DNA from: Betaproteobacteria bacterium HGW-Betaproteobacteria-3
Lineage (GTDB): Bacteria; Pseudomonadota; Gammaproteobacteria; Burkholderiales; Burkholderiaceae_C
Length of the DNA: 64,000 nt
Direction of reading: 5' to 3'
Assembly: GCA_002842205.1 (NCBI GenBank)
Contig: PHCI01000002.1
Coordinates: 310,001 to 374,000, forward strand
Part shown: piece by piece, positions 53,904-62,836 of the stretch
Numbering within the stretch: the first letter of the stretch is position 1
Layout: each line of letters begins with the position of its first letter
The notes under the pieces: model-generated
Database searches by the model: none
What the model was told of the DNA's origin: nothing
What the model saw: only the letters and a program-made list of their open reading frames with translations
Translations under genes and position numbers: made by a program

Positions 53904-55601
53904 TCAGTAGTCGTCCAGCACGGCGCCCTTGCTGGCACTGGCGGCGTTGAACGCAAACTTGGCCTGCACGCCGCGGGTGTAACGCGGTGCCGGGGCGGTC
54001 CAGCCGGCGCGGCGTTGGGCGATTTCAGAGTCGGGCACGTGGAGTTCCAGCACCAGTTTGCGCGCATCGATGGTGATTGAATCGCCTTCGTTCACGAACG
54101 CGATCGTGCCACCGGCCGCGGCTTCCGGCGCCACGTGGCCCACCACCATGCCCCAGGTGCCGCCGGAAAAACGCCCGTCGGTGATCAGGCCCACGCTTTC
54201 GCCCAGGCCGGCGCCGATCAGTGCGCCTGTGGGCGCCAGCATTTCGGGCATGCCGGGACCCCCCTTGGGCCCGAGGTAACGCAGCACCATCACATCGCCC
54301 GCCTTGATCTTGCCGTCCAGAATGGCCTGCAGGGCAGATTGCTCGTCGTCGAACACGCGGGCCGGGCCGGAGATCACCGGGTTTTTCAGACCGGTGATCT
54401 TGGCGACGGCGCCCTCGGGGCTCAGGTTGCCCTTGAGGATGGCCAGGTGGCCTTGCGCGTACATGGGTTTGGCGATGGGGCGGATCACGTCCTGGTCGGC
54501 ACGGGGCGCATCGGGCACGTCCTTCAACACTTCGGCAATCGTCTGGCCCGTGATGGTGAGGCAGTCGCCATGCAGCAGTCCGGCATTGAGCAGCACCTTC
54601 ATCACCTGCGGAATGCCGCCCGCCTTGTGCAGGTCCACGGCCAGATACTTGCCGCTGGGCTTCAAGTCGCACAGCACGGGCGTTTTCTGGCGCACGCGCT
54701 CAAAATCGTCAATCGTCCAGTCCACCCCGGCCGCATGGGCGATGGCCAGGAAGTGCAGCACCGCATTGGTCGAGCCGCCCGTGGCCATGATCACGGCCAC
54801 GGCGTTCTCGATGGCCTTTTTGGTGACGATGTCACGCGGCTTGATGCCTTTCTTGATGGCCTCGACCAGCACCTTGGCCGACTCCCGGGCCGAGTTCATT
54901 TTCTCGTCGTGCGGGTTGGCCATGGTGGACGAATAGGGCAGGCTGATGCCCAGCGCCTCGAACGCGCTCGACATGGTGTTGGCCGTGTACATGCCGCCGC
55001 ACGAGCCGGTGCCGGGCACCGCGCGCATTTCGATCTCGCGCAGGTCGGCGTCACTGAGGTTGCCGGCAGCATTCTGGCCGACGGCCTCGAACACGCTGAC
55101 GATGTTGAGATCCTGCCCCTTGTAGTGGCCCGGCAGGATGGTGCCGCCGTACACATAGATGGCGGGCACGTTGGCGCGCAGCATGCCCATCAGGCCACCG
55201 GGCATGTTCTTGTCGCAACCGCCCACGACCAGCACGCCGTCCATCCACTGGCCCTGCACGCAGGTCTCGATGCAGTCGCTGATGACCTCGCGGCTCACCA
55301 GGCTGTATTTCATGCCTTCGGTGCCCATGGCCATGCCGTCGGAAATCGTGGGGGTGCCAAACACCTGCGCATTGCCGCCCGCTTCTTCAATACCGGCAAT
55401 GGCCGCATCCGCCAGTTTTTGCAGGCCACTGTTGCAGGGCGTGATGGTGCTGTGGCCGTTGGCCACACCCACCATGGGCTTCTTGAAGTCACTCTCGACG
55501 TAGCCCATGGCGTAGTACATGGAGCGGTTGGGCGCGCGTGACTTGCCCTCCACGATGGTGGCGGAGCGGGCGTTGATCTTGATGACTTTGGTGTCGGCCA
55601 T
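53904..55601 (-). CDS. ilvD: Dihydroxy-acid dehydratase
   Basis: A 565-residue iron-sulfur dehydratase in valine, isoleucine and pantothenate synthesis. Cluster cysteines lie in [31 protein letters not shown], and [45 protein letters not shown] is the C-terminal active-site signature. It is divergent from a LysR regulator, with two matching dyads in the 105-bp gap, so LysR control is likely. The last residues KGAVLDDY are typical. Confidence 0.96.
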   Translation of the reverse strand: MADTKVIKINARSATIVEGKSRAPNRSMYYAMGYVESDFKKPMVGVANGHSTITPCNSGLQKLADAAIAGIEEAGGNAQVFGTPTISDGMAMGTEGMKYSLVSREVISDCIETCVQGQWMDGVLVVGGCDKNMPGGLMGMLRANVPAIYVYGGTILPGHYKGQDLNIVSVFEAVGQNAAGNLSDADLREIEMRAVPGTGSCGGMYTANTMSSAFEALGISLPYSSTMANPHDEKMNSARESAKVLVEAIKKGIKPRDIVTKKAIENAVAVIMATGGSTNAVLHFLAIAHAAGVDWTIDDFERVRQKTPVLCDLKPSGKYLAVDLHKAGGIPQVMKVLLNAGLLHGDCLTITGQTIAEVLKDVPDAPRADQDVIRPIAKPMYAQGHLAILKGNLSPEGAVAKITGLKNPVISGPARVFDDEQSALQAILDGKIKAGDVMVLRYLGPKGGPGMPEMLAPTGALIGAGLGESVGLITDGRFSGGTWGMVVGHVAPEAAAGGTIAFVNEGDSITIDARKLVLELHVPDSEIAQRRAGWTAPAPRYTRGVQAKFAFNAASASKGAVLDDY

Positions 55602-55644
55602 GGGGGTCTCTTGGAGGAAGTTGGCGGGGGGTTGTGGCGAGAAG

Positions 55645-55707
55645 TATGCGCTGCATCAAAGAGCGAGTCCAATCTATTTTTCAGACCGTATTAATATGCA
55701 CAGCATA
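55645..55707. promoter_or_regulatory. Two LysR-type dyads between ilvD and its divergent regulator
   Basis: TATGCACAGCATA at 55695-55707 is a perfect dyad with T-N11-A spacing and touches the regulator's start codon. TATGCGCTGCATC at 55645-55657 is a second copy with one end mismatch. Their centres are 50 bp apart, five helical turns. Confidence 0.65.
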
Positions 55708-56636
55708 TGAATGAACCCCCAACGGACCCTCTCATTGAGTTGCGGCTGTGGCGCCAGTTTGCGGCCGTGGCGGAGACGCTGCACTTTGGCCACGCGGCGC
55801 GTCGCCTGCACATGACGCAGCCGCCGCTGACGCAGGCCATCGCCCAGCTGGAGCAGCGGCTGGGCGTGCGCCTGTTCGACCGCACCAAGCGCAGCGTGGC
55901 ACTCACCCCTGCGGGCGCGGCACTGCTGCCCGAGGCCCGCGAGCTGCTGGCCCGTGCCCTGGCGCTGCCCGCGCAGGCGCGTGCCGCCGCCGGGGGCGAG
56001 GCCGGACGCCTGCGCCTGGGGTTTGTGTCGACCGTGGGGTTTGCGCAATTGCCGCAATGGGTGCGCGCGTTTCGCCAGCAATACCCGAACGTGCAACTGG
56101 AGTTGATCGAGGCCACGGGCGACGTGCAGCTGACGCTGCTGGCGCGCGGCGAGATCGACGCCGGTTTCATGCTGCATTCGCCGGGTTTTGCGCCGGCCGG
56201 ACTGGCGCGCGTGCTGATCGCGGGTGAGCCGCTGGTGGTGGCGCTGCCCGAGCACCACGCACTGGCCACGGCAGCCGTGCTCACGCTGCCGATGGTGCTG
56301 GCCGAGCCACTGGTGATTTTTCCCAGGCGCATCGTGCCCTCGCTGTTTGATGCCATTTTTGCCATGTACCACGCGGCGGGCCGCTCGCCGCAGGTGGCGC
56401 AGGAGGCGATCCAGATGCAGACCATCGTCAACCTTGTCTCGGCCGGGCTGGGCCTGGCCTGGGTGCCCGAGAGCGTTCGGCAGTTCCAGCGGCCCGGCGT
56501 GGTGTACCGCGCGGTGCAAGCGGTCCGTGGCCGGGCCATGCCCGGGTGCGAGACCAGCCTGGTGTGGGCGGCGCCGTCGGCAAGCCCGGTTTTGGAGCGG
56601 TTTGCCGCCTTCATTGCCAGCGGGGCGATGGGGTGA
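55707..56636 (+). CDS. LysR-family transcriptional regulator
   Basis: A 309-residue regulator. The winged helix-turn-helix is near the N-terminus: [43 protein letters not shown]. The co-inducer domain follows from about residue 95 ([15 protein letters not shown]). It is divergent from ilvD, and the dyads in the shared gap make it a probable regulator of ilvD and of itself. Ligand unknown. The start at 55707 overlaps one of the dyads. Confidence 0.93.
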   Translation: MNEPPTDPLIELRLWRQFAAVAETLHFGHAARRLHMTQPPLTQAIAQLEQRLGVRLFDRTKRSVALTPAGAALLPEARELLARALALPAQARAAAGGEAGRLRLGFVSTVGFAQLPQWVRAFRQQYPNVQLELIEATGDVQLTLLARGEIDAGFMLHSPGFAPAGLARVLIAGEPLVVALPEHHALATAAVLTLPMVLAEPLVIFPRRIVPSLFDAIFAMYHAAGRSPQVAQEAIQMQTIVNLVSAGLGLAWVPESVRQFQRPGVVYRAVQAVRGRAMPGCETSLVWAAPSASPVLERFAAFIASGAMG

Positions 56637-56664
56637 TGGCGCGTTCCGTGCACAATCCCATCCC

Positions 56665-57474
56665 ATGCTGATCCACCCCCAAATCAATCCCGTTGCCCTG
56701 CAGCTTGGCCCGGTGGCCATTCACTGGTATGGACTGACCTACCTGGCCGCGTTTGCGCTGTTCATGTTTCTGGGGATGCGGCGGCTGCGGCACGAGCCGT
56801 TTGCGTCGATCACCGGGCCCGGCGCCTGGAGCCGGCGCGATGTGGAAGACATTCTTTTTCTGGGCGTGATGGGCGTGGTGGCCGGCGGGCGCCTGGGCTA
56901 CTGCCTGTTCTACAAGCCCGGGTATTACCTGTCGCACCCGCTGGAGATTTTGGCGGTCTGGCAAGGCGGCATGAGCTTTCATGGCGGCTTGCTGGGCGTG
57001 ATCGTGGCCATGCTGTGGTTTGCGCGCTCGCGCCAGCGGCCGTTCCTGCAGGTCATGGATTTCATCGCCCCCTGCATCCCGACGGGGCTGGCGGCCGGAC
57101 GTGTGGGCAATTTCATCAACGGCGAACTGTGGGGCCGCCTGGCCGACCCCTCACTGCCCTGGGGCATGGTGTTTCGGGGGGCCGGTTCGGCGCCGCGCCA
57201 TCCGTCGCAGATCTATCAGTTCCTGATGGAAGGTCTGCTGCTGTTTGTGCTGCTGTGGCTTTACGCCCGGCATGGCCGCAAGACAGGGCAGGTGGCCGCC
57301 GCGTTTCTAGTGGGCTACGGCGTGTTCCGCTTCATTGCCGAATTTTTCCGCCAGCCGGATGATTTTCTGGGCCTGCTGTCGCTGGGCATGAGCATGGGGC
57401 AGTGGCTGTGCGTGCCCATGATCCTCGGTGGTGCCTGGCTCTGGTGGTGGGCGGGGAAGCAGCCGAAGCGCTGA
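56665..57474 (+). CDS. lgt: Prolipoprotein diacylglyceryl transferase
   Basis: A 269-residue inner-membrane enzyme, first step of lipoprotein maturation. Signatures are [18 protein letters not shown] at the N-terminus, [31 protein letters not shown], and the catalytic loop [15 protein letters not shown] near residue 150. [16 protein letters not shown] and a final helix complete it. The ATG lies 28 bp after the LysR stop, so they may be co-transcribed. Confidence 0.97.
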   Translation: MLIHPQINPVALQLGPVAIHWYGLTYLAAFALFMFLGMRRLRHEPFASITGPGAWSRRDVEDILFLGVMGVVAGGRLGYCLFYKPGYYLSHPLEILAVWQGGMSFHGGLLGVIVAMLWFARSRQRPFLQVMDFIAPCIPTGLAAGRVGNFINGELWGRLADPSLPWGMVFRGAGSAPRHPSQIYQFLMEGLLLFVLLWLYARHGRKTGQVAAAFLVGYGVFRFIAEFFRQPDDFLGLLSLGMSMGQWLCVPMILGGAWLWWWAGKQPKR

Positions 57475-57483
57475 TTTTCAAGC

Positions 57484-57540
57484 ATTTTTGGCCTTGATCC
57501 CCCGTCGAAAGGTCGTTGTTTGCTATATAAAAGATAACTT
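57484..57540 (+). repeat. Dispersed repeat, copy J (intergenic, after lgt)
   Basis: TTTTTGGCCTTGATCCCCCG, then TCGAAAGGTCGTTGTTTGCT, follows the consensus order. It starts ten bases after the lgt stop codon. Confidence 0.7.
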
Positions 57541-57701
57541 CCGAAGGCCCGCTGACGCGGGCTTTCGCGCAAAAGGTGAGGGGGCACGGCCCGTTGGCAG
57601 GCGACCTGTGGCTTCGCTGCTGAAGGGGCTGCTGAAGGGGTTGTTGAATGAACAGCTTGCGAGCCGGTTTCGAACTCTTCATAATTATGCGTAATTATTA
57701 A

Positions 57702-57753
57702 CAGCAATCCACCACAGCAATCCACCACAGCAATCCGCCACAGCAATCCGCCA
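57702..57753 (+). repeat. Four tandem 13-bp units upstream of the GntR gene
   Basis: CAGCAATCCACCA twice, then CAGCAATCCGCCA twice, without gaps. The block ends 63 bp before the regulator ATG, where it could affect promoter spacing or be prone to copy-number change. Confidence 0.85.
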
Positions 57754-57816
57754 GCGTTCCCCCTTGCTCCGGGGTCGCACCTTCCCATCGCAACGCCACC
57801 CCACCGCTCCGCTGCC

Positions 57817-58494
57817 ATGCGCCTGGTTCACAACTCCCTCCACGACGAAGTCGCCGCCAAACTGCGCGACCGGATCTTTGACGGCCAGCTCGCCCCCGGC
57901 GCGTTCATTGACGAAGCGGCACTGTGCGCGGTGCTGGAGATCTCGCGCACGCCGCTGCGCGAGGCGCTCAAGGTGCTGACGGCCGAAGGGCTGGTGCGCC
58001 ATGAGCCACGGCGTGGCTGCTTTGTCAACCAGGTCACCGAGCAGGACCTGGACGACATCTTCCCCGTCATCGCGCTGCTCGAAGGGCGCTGCGCCTTCGA
58101 GGCCACGCGCAACGCCACCGATGCCGATCGGGCGGCGCTGGAGACCTTGCACGACAAACTGGCCCGGCACGCCCGGGCCCGGCGCATCACCGACTATTAC
58201 GAGACCAACTTTGCCATCCACGAGGCGATCATCACCCTGGCCAGCAACCGCTGGCTGGCGCAGGTGATTGGCGACCTGCGCAAGATCCTCAAGCTCGCGC
58301 GTCTGCAGCAGCTGCATGCGCCCGGGCGGCTGGAGCAAAGCCTGGCAGAGCATCTGGCGGTGTTCGCGGCGCTCAAGGCGCGTGACCCGGACGGCGCTGA
58401 AGTGGCCATGCGAACCCACCTGACGCGCCAGCGTGAGGCCTTGCGCGAGCTGGCCCGCACCCGCAAGATGCAGACCAGCCGTGTGCTGGCCTGA
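57817..58494 (+). CDS. GntR-family (FCD) regulator, probable malonate regulator
   Basis: A 225-residue repressor-type regulator. The winged HTH (residues 8-70: DEVAAKLRDRIFDGQLAPG, LEISRTPLREALKVLTAEGLV) precedes an FCD ligand domain (about 85-205) with metal/ligand residues in NFAIHEAIITLA and LAEHLAVFAAL. It precedes malonyl-CoA decarboxylase by 53 bp in the same direction, as MatR does before matA in rhizobial mat operons, so it probably senses malonate or malonyl-CoA. Confidence 0.88.
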   Translation: MRLVHNSLHDEVAAKLRDRIFDGQLAPGAFIDEAALCAVLEISRTPLREALKVLTAEGLVRHEPRRGCFVNQVTEQDLDDIFPVIALLEGRCAFEATRNATDADRAALETLHDKLARHARARRITDYYETNFAIHEAIITLASNRWLAQVIGDLRKILKLARLQQLHAPGRLEQSLAEHLAVFAALKARDPDGAEVAMRTHLTRQREALRELARTRKMQTSRVLA

Positions 58495-58547
58495 GCGAGT
58501 TTGAGCGTCCTGAAACCGCGCCGACAACACCGACGAAGGGCCCCACC

Positions 58548-60056
58548 GTGAACACCCCCAACTGGATCGGCCGCAGCGTCTCGAAGCTGCTTCCGGCGTC
58601 GAAAATTCAGTCTAGTCGGCCGTCAGCCCCCGTCAAATCGTCTTCTTCAGCGATTCAGAATGAAGTGGATGGTGCCCCCCGCAAGGCGCCACCCACGCGC
58701 GCCGCCGATCGTGGAGGCCGCACCACCGGCCAACGACTGGCCGCCACCCTGCGCCAGGAAGGTGAGGCCCTGTCGCCGCGCAGGTTGCGCCGCATATTGC
58801 AGGATTTGCAGGCCATCATCGACGCCAAGGTCAGCGAGGTGGAGGGCGGGCGGCGCGCCCAGGCCCTGGCGCAGTGGTACCGCAAGGCCAGCCCGGCCGA
58901 GCGGCAAGACTGCTGGCGGTTGATGAGCGAGCAGTTCGTCCTCGACCCGCAAAAAGCCCGCGCGGCGCAGGCGCAGTACGCCGCGGCGGTGGGCACCCCG
59001 GCTGCGGCGGCCGCCGAGGTGCGGCTGCGCCGCGCCACCGTGTCGCCCCGGCGGCGCCTGCTCCAGCGGTTTTCGGCCATGCCCGACGGCATCCGCTTCC
59101 TGGTGAACCTGCGGGCCGAACTGCTGCCCCACCTCAAGGCCACGCAGGCGCTGGACGCGCTCGATGTCGAGATGGAGTACATGTTCTCCACCTGGTTTGA
59201 TGTGGGCTTTCTGGCGCTGCGCCGCATCAGTTGGGATTCGCCGGCCTCGCTGCTGGAAAAGCTCATCCAGTACGAGGCTGTGCACGCCATCCGCAGCTGG
59301 GCCGACCTGAAGAACCGGCTGGACAGTGACCGCCGTTGCTACGGGTTTTTTCATCCCCAACTGCCCGATGAGCCGCTGATCTTTGTCGAGGTGGCCCTGC
59401 TGCACGAGATGGCTGGCGGCATCACGCCGCTGCTGGACGAATCGGCCGACGCCGACGACCCTCAAAAAGCCACCACCGCAATTTTTTATTCCATCAGCAA
59501 CACGCAGGCCGGTTTGCGCGGCGTGAGCTTTGGCGACTCGCTGATCAAGCGGGTGGTGGACGCGCTCAAGGAAGAATTCCCCCGGCTGCGGACCTTTGCC
59601 ACGCTGTCGCCGATACCCGGCTTGCGGGCCTGGCTCAGCAAGAACCTGGCGCGTCGCCTGGCGCTGCTCGATGACAAGCGGCGCGCGGCGCTGGCGGTGG
59701 AGTTGGGCTGCGACGCGCCCACGCCCGAACAGGTGTTTTCGCGGGCTGATCAACCGCTGACGCTGGCGCCGGACTCCGCGGTCCGTCTGCTGCTGATGCA
59801 GGGCACCGCGGCCTACCTCGGGCAAGCCATGCAGGAGGGCACGCCGCTGGATCCGGTGGCGCGTTTTCATCTGGGCAACGGCGCCCGCGTGGAGCGGCTC
59901 AACTGGGCAGGCGACCCGTCGCCCAAGGGCCTGAAGCAGTCGTACGGCATCATGGTGAACTATCTTTACGATCTCAAACGACTGGACCGGCACCGCGCGC
60001 TGCTGACACAGGGCAAGGTGGCCATGTCCGGGGCGGTGGAGGCCCTGCTGTCGTAA
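58548..60056 (+). CDS. Malonyl-CoA decarboxylase
   Basis: A 502-residue enzyme that turns malonyl-CoA into acetyl-CoA. The helical N-terminal domain precedes a GNAT-like C-terminal domain. HPQLPDEPLIFVEVALLHEM is the catalytic-core sequence; YSISNTQAGLRGVSFGDSLIK and FHLGNGARVERLNWAGD are family marks. It starts with GTG after GAAGGG. Near residues 19-40 a dispersed repeat copy is translated in frame (APVKSSSSAIQNEV), upstream of the conserved domains. It works with malonyl-CoA synthetase to degrade malonate. Confidence 0.93.
   Translation: MNTPNWIGRSVSKLLPASKIQSSRPSAPVKSSSSAIQNEVDGAPRKAPPTRAADRGGRTTGQRLAATLRQEGEALSPRRLRRILQDLQAIIDAKVSEVEGGRRAQALAQWYRKASPAERQDCWRLMSEQFVLDPQKARAAQAQYAAAVGTPAAAAAEVRLRRATVSPRRRLLQRFSAMPDGIRFLVNLRAELLPHLKATQALDALDVEMEYMFSTWFDVGFLALRRISWDSPASLLEKLIQYEAVHAIRSWADLKNRLDSDRRCYGFFHPQLPDEPLIFVEVALLHEMAGGITPLLDESADADDPQKATTAIFYSISNTQAGLRGVSFGDSLIKRVVDALKEEFPRLRTFATLSPIPGLRAWLSKNLARRLALLDDKRRAALAVELGCDAPTPEQVFSRADQPLTLAPDSAVRLLLMQGTAAYLGQAMQEGTPLDPVARFHLGNGARVERLNWAGDPSPKGLKQSYGIMVNYLYDLKRLDRHRALLTQGKVAMSGAVEALLS
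58601..58662 (+). repeat. Dispersed repeat, copy C (inside malonyl-CoA decarboxylase gene, sense)
   Basis: AGCCCCCGTCAAA at 58625, then CGTCTTCTTCAGC to 58651, is 26 of 27 identical to copy B. It is read as APVKSSSSAIQ in the decarboxylase's N-terminal tail. Confidence 0.85.
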
Positions 60057-60224
60057 CATGGTCTCGATGCCGACCGTCGCATTGACACCCTCAAGAAAGC
60101 TGGACCTTCATGCCCATGCCGCCCCGTTCCCGGATTGAGCCGCCGCTCTCGATGTCTGGTGTCGCCGCCCGTGGTGCGCGGCGCCAGGGCCTTGCACGGG
60201 CTTGCCCATGGGTCAGGCGCTGAC

Positions 60225-61016
60225 ATGACGGGGCAGGTCCTGTGCACGCGCGACGGGCCACTGGCGCGCGTGACCCTGTCGCATCCGGGCAAGCTCAACG
60301 CCATGTCGCGGGCCATGTGGCGCGAGTTGCAGACGCTGTTCGTCGCCCTCCAGCATGACGCGACGGTGCGCTGCGTGGTGCTGTGCGGCGAGGGCGGGCA
60401 TTTCTGCGCCGGGGGCGACATCTCGGAATACCCCGCCTTTCGCTTCCATGAGGCCGATCTGCGCGAGTTTCACGAACGCGACGTCTGGGGCGGACTGCAG
60501 GCCGTGCTCGATTGCGATGTGCCGGTGCTGGCGCAGATCGACGGCAACTGCATGGGGGCGGGCGTGGAGATCGCCAGCTGCTGCGACCTGCGCCTGGCCG
60601 GCGCATCGGCGCGCTTTGGTGCACCGATCGCGCGGCTGGGGTTCCCGATGGCGCCGCGCGAGGCCGCCGTGGTGATGCGGGCCGCAGGGGCCGCCACCGC
60701 GGCCGAAATGCTGCTCGCCGCGGCCGTGCTCGACGCCCCCACGATGCTGCAGCGCGGCTTTGTGCAGCATGTGCTGCCCGACGCCGCGCTGGCCGAAGAG
60801 ACGCTACGCCTGGCGCGGCAGGTGGCCACCCTGGCGCCCCAGGCGGCGCGCCTGAACAAGCAGACGATTCGGGCATTGAATCCGCCTTTAGTCCCTGTAA
60901 AATGGCCATTGTCTGCTATTGAATCAATACCTTCCGATGCCTATCGCTACGCCGACAGTGCCGAGCACCGCGAAGGGATCACGGCGTTTCTTGAAAAACG
61001 CCCGCCGGTGTTTTGA
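60225..61016 (+). CDS. Enoyl-CoA hydratase/isomerase-like protein
   Basis: A 263-residue crotonase-fold protein. The oxyanion-hole regions are GKLNAMSRAMWRELQ and VLCGEGGHFCAGGDISEYP, and the second is AQIDGNCMGAGVEIASCCDLRLA. The position usual for one catalytic Glu is filled in NCMGAGVEIA. The tail residues 222-235 (PLVPVKWPLSAIES) are encoded by repeat copy D. It lies between the malonyl-CoA decarboxylase and synthetase genes. Substrate unknown; a malonate-linked acyl-CoA is possible. Confidence 0.82.
   Translation: MTGQVLCTRDGPLARVTLSHPGKLNAMSRAMWRELQTLFVALQHDATVRCVVLCGEGGHFCAGGDISEYPAFRFHEADLREFHERDVWGGLQAVLDCDVPVLAQIDGNCMGAGVEIASCCDLRLAGASARFGAPIARLGFPMAPREAAVVMRAAGAATAAEMLLAAAVLDAPTMLQRGFVQHVLPDAALAEETLRLARQVATLAPQAARLNKQTIRALNPPLVPVKWPLSAIESIPSDAYRYADSAEHREGITAFLEKRPPVF
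60885..60930 (+). repeat. Dispersed repeat, copy D (inside enoyl-CoA hydratase gene, sense)
   Basis: TTTAGTCCCTGTAAAATGGC, then CATTGTCTGCTATTGAATCA, aligns with copy A throughout. It is read in the same frame as copies B, C and E (PLVPVKWPLSAIES). Confidence 0.7.
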
Positions 61017-61071
61017 GTTCTTTGCACGTTCTGCTTCCACCCGGTTTTCCGACACATCTTTGCCACCGCTC

Positions 61072-62721
61072 ATGCCAAGTCCTTCCAAATCCTCCAACGG
61101 CTCCAACGGCTCCAACGGCTCCAACGGCTCCAACGGCTCCAACGCCGCCAATGCCTCCAATTTGTTCGTGGCCCTGCGCGACGCGTTCCCCGCTGACCTC
61201 GACGGCATTGCAATCGAAACCGTCGAAGACGACGGCAGCAGCCTGCGGTATTCGTGGCGCGACCTCGACCGCGCCACCGCCATGATCGCCAACCTGTTCG
61301 AAGGGCTTGCGCTGCCGCCGGCCTCGCGCATCGCGGTGCAGGTGGAGAAATCGGTCGAGGCCGCGATGCTCTACCTGGCCACCCTGCGCGCCGGGCACGT
61401 GTTTTTGCCGCTGAACACCGCGTACCAGAGCGCCGAGATCGAATATTTCATCGGCAACGCCGAACCGGCGGTGGTGGTGTGCAGCGCCAGGAACTTCGGC
61501 TGGGTCAGCAAGATTGCCTTCAAGGCCGGTACGCAAGCCGTGTTCACCCTGAACGACAACCGCACCGGCAGCCTGCTCGAGCGCGCCGCCCATTGCAGCG
61601 ACCGCCACACGCCCGCGCCCCGACAGGCCGACGATCTGGCCGCCATCCTCTACACCAGCGGCACCACCGGGCGCAGCAAGGGCGCGATGCTCACGCACGG
61701 CAACCTGCTGTCCAATGCCGTGGTGCTCAAGGACTACTGGGGTTGGACGGCGACCGGAGGGCCTGGCGGTCGGGGCGATGTGCTGATCCACGCGCTGCCG
61801 ATCTTTCACGTGCATGGTTTGTTTGTGGCGCTGCATGGGGCGCTGCTCAACGGCAGCAAGATGATCTGGCTGTCAAAGTTTGACCCGAAGACCGTGGTGC
61901 GCAAACTGCCCGAGGCCACCGTGTTCATGGGTGTGCCCACGCTGTACGTGCGCCTGCTGGCCGAGCCCGGGTTGACGCGCGACGCCGTGCGCAGCATGCG
62001 GCTGTTCATCGCCGGGTCGGCGCCGCTGCTGCTGGAAACCTTCAACCATTGGCGCGAGCGCACCGGCCACACCATCCTGGAGCGCTACGGCATGAGTGAG
62101 ACGGCCATGCTGACCTCCAACCCCTACGGGCCCGATGCCCGCTACGGCCACCAGGCCGAGCGGCGCGGCGGCACGGTGGGCTTTGCGCTGCCGGGCGTGC
62201 GTCTGCGCGTGCAGGACGACGGCGGGCGTGACCTGCCCGTGGGCGAGATCGGCGGCATCCAGGTCCAGGGGCCGAACGTCTTCAAGGGGTACTGGCGCAT
62301 GCCCGAAAAGACCGCCGAGGAGTTCACCGCCGACGGCTGGTTCAAGACCGGCGACGTGGGCCAGATCGACGCGCGCGGCTACGTGACCATCGTGGGCCGC
62401 AGCAAGGACCTCATCATCAGCGGCGGCTACAACGTGTACCCGGCCGAGATCGAGGGCTACATCAACGAACTGCCCGGCGTGGCCGAAAGCGCTGTGGTGG
62501 GCGTGCCGCACCCCGATTTCGGCGAAGTGGGGGTGGCCGTGGTGATCGCCAAACCGGGGGCGATGCTGCAACCCGAGCAGATCGTGGCCGCGCTCAAGTC
62601 GAAGCTGGCCAACTTCAAGATTCCGAAAAAATGCTTTGTGGTGCCCGAGTTGCCGCGCAACACCATGGGCAAGGTGCAGAAAAACCTGCTGCGCGAGCAG
62701 CACCAGGCCTTGTTCGTTTGA
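61072..62721 (+). CDS. matB: Malonyl-CoA synthetase (MatB-type)
   Basis: A 549-residue AMP-forming acyl-CoA ligase. The P-loop-like motif is AAILYTSGTTGRSKGAMLTHGN; YGMSETAMLTSNPY and GWFKTGDVGQIDARGYVTIVGRSKDLIISGG follow, with the catalytic Lys in NTMGKVQKNLL. Similarity to MatB and its place beside malonyl-CoA decarboxylase suggest malonate as substrate. The first 25 residues are a Ser-Asn-Gly repeat and are unusual. The ATG at 61072 is the best start; a longer in-frame stretch upstream overlaps the hydratase gene. Confidence 0.9.
   Translation: MPSPSKSSNGSNGSNGSNGSNGSNAANASNLFVALRDAFPADLDGIAIETVEDDGSSLRYSWRDLDRATAMIANLFEGLALPPASRIAVQVEKSVEAAMLYLATLRAGHVFLPLNTAYQSAEIEYFIGNAEPAVVVCSARNFGWVSKIAFKAGTQAVFTLNDNRTGSLLERAAHCSDRHTPAPRQADDLAAILYTSGTTGRSKGAMLTHGNLLSNAVVLKDYWGWTATGGPGGRGDVLIHALPIFHVHGLFVALHGALLNGSKMIWLSKFDPKTVVRKLPEATVFMGVPTLYVRLLAEPGLTRDAVRSMRLFIAGSAPLLLETFNHWRERTGHTILERYGMSETAMLTSNPYGPDARYGHQAERRGGTVGFALPGVRLRVQDDGGRDLPVGEIGGIQVQGPNVFKGYWRMPEKTAEEFTADGWFKTGDVGQIDARGYVTIVGRSKDLIISGGYNVYPAEIEGYINELPGVAESAVVGVPHPDFGEVGVAVVIAKPGAMLQPEQIVAALKSKLANFKIPKKCFVVPELPRNTMGKVQKNLLREQHQALFV
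61093..61146 (+). repeat. 9-bp tandem repeat encoding (Ser-Asn-Gly)5
   Basis: Five perfect TCCAACGGC units (61093-61137) plus a degenerate sixth, TCCAACGCC. Unit length is a multiple of three, so copy-number change would alter the MatB N-terminus without breaking the frame. Confidence 0.9.
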
Positions 62722-62836
62722 CGGTGCCGGCCGAAGGGGCATCCCTGGCCGCACAAACGGTTCAACGGGCGCACAATGCCGGGATCTGAAAACGCAGGCG
62801 TCCATGAAGACGCCGCACCGGACGAGGAGGGGAACC

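Larger units (their letters stand above)
57475..57816 (+). other. Intergenic region with two repeats
   Basis: A 342-bp spacer between lgt and the GntR regulator. It holds dispersed repeat J (57484-57540) and four 13-bp units (57702-57753). A further short duplication, GCTGAAGGGGCTGCTGAAGGG, lies near 57620. No coding sequence is convincing, and no intrinsic terminator with a good T run was identified. Confidence 0.6.

Noticed and set aside
57702-57753. CRISPR-like array
   Set aside because: The units are 13 bp with no spacers, so this is a simple tandem repeat. No cas gene or other spaced repeats were seen in the window.
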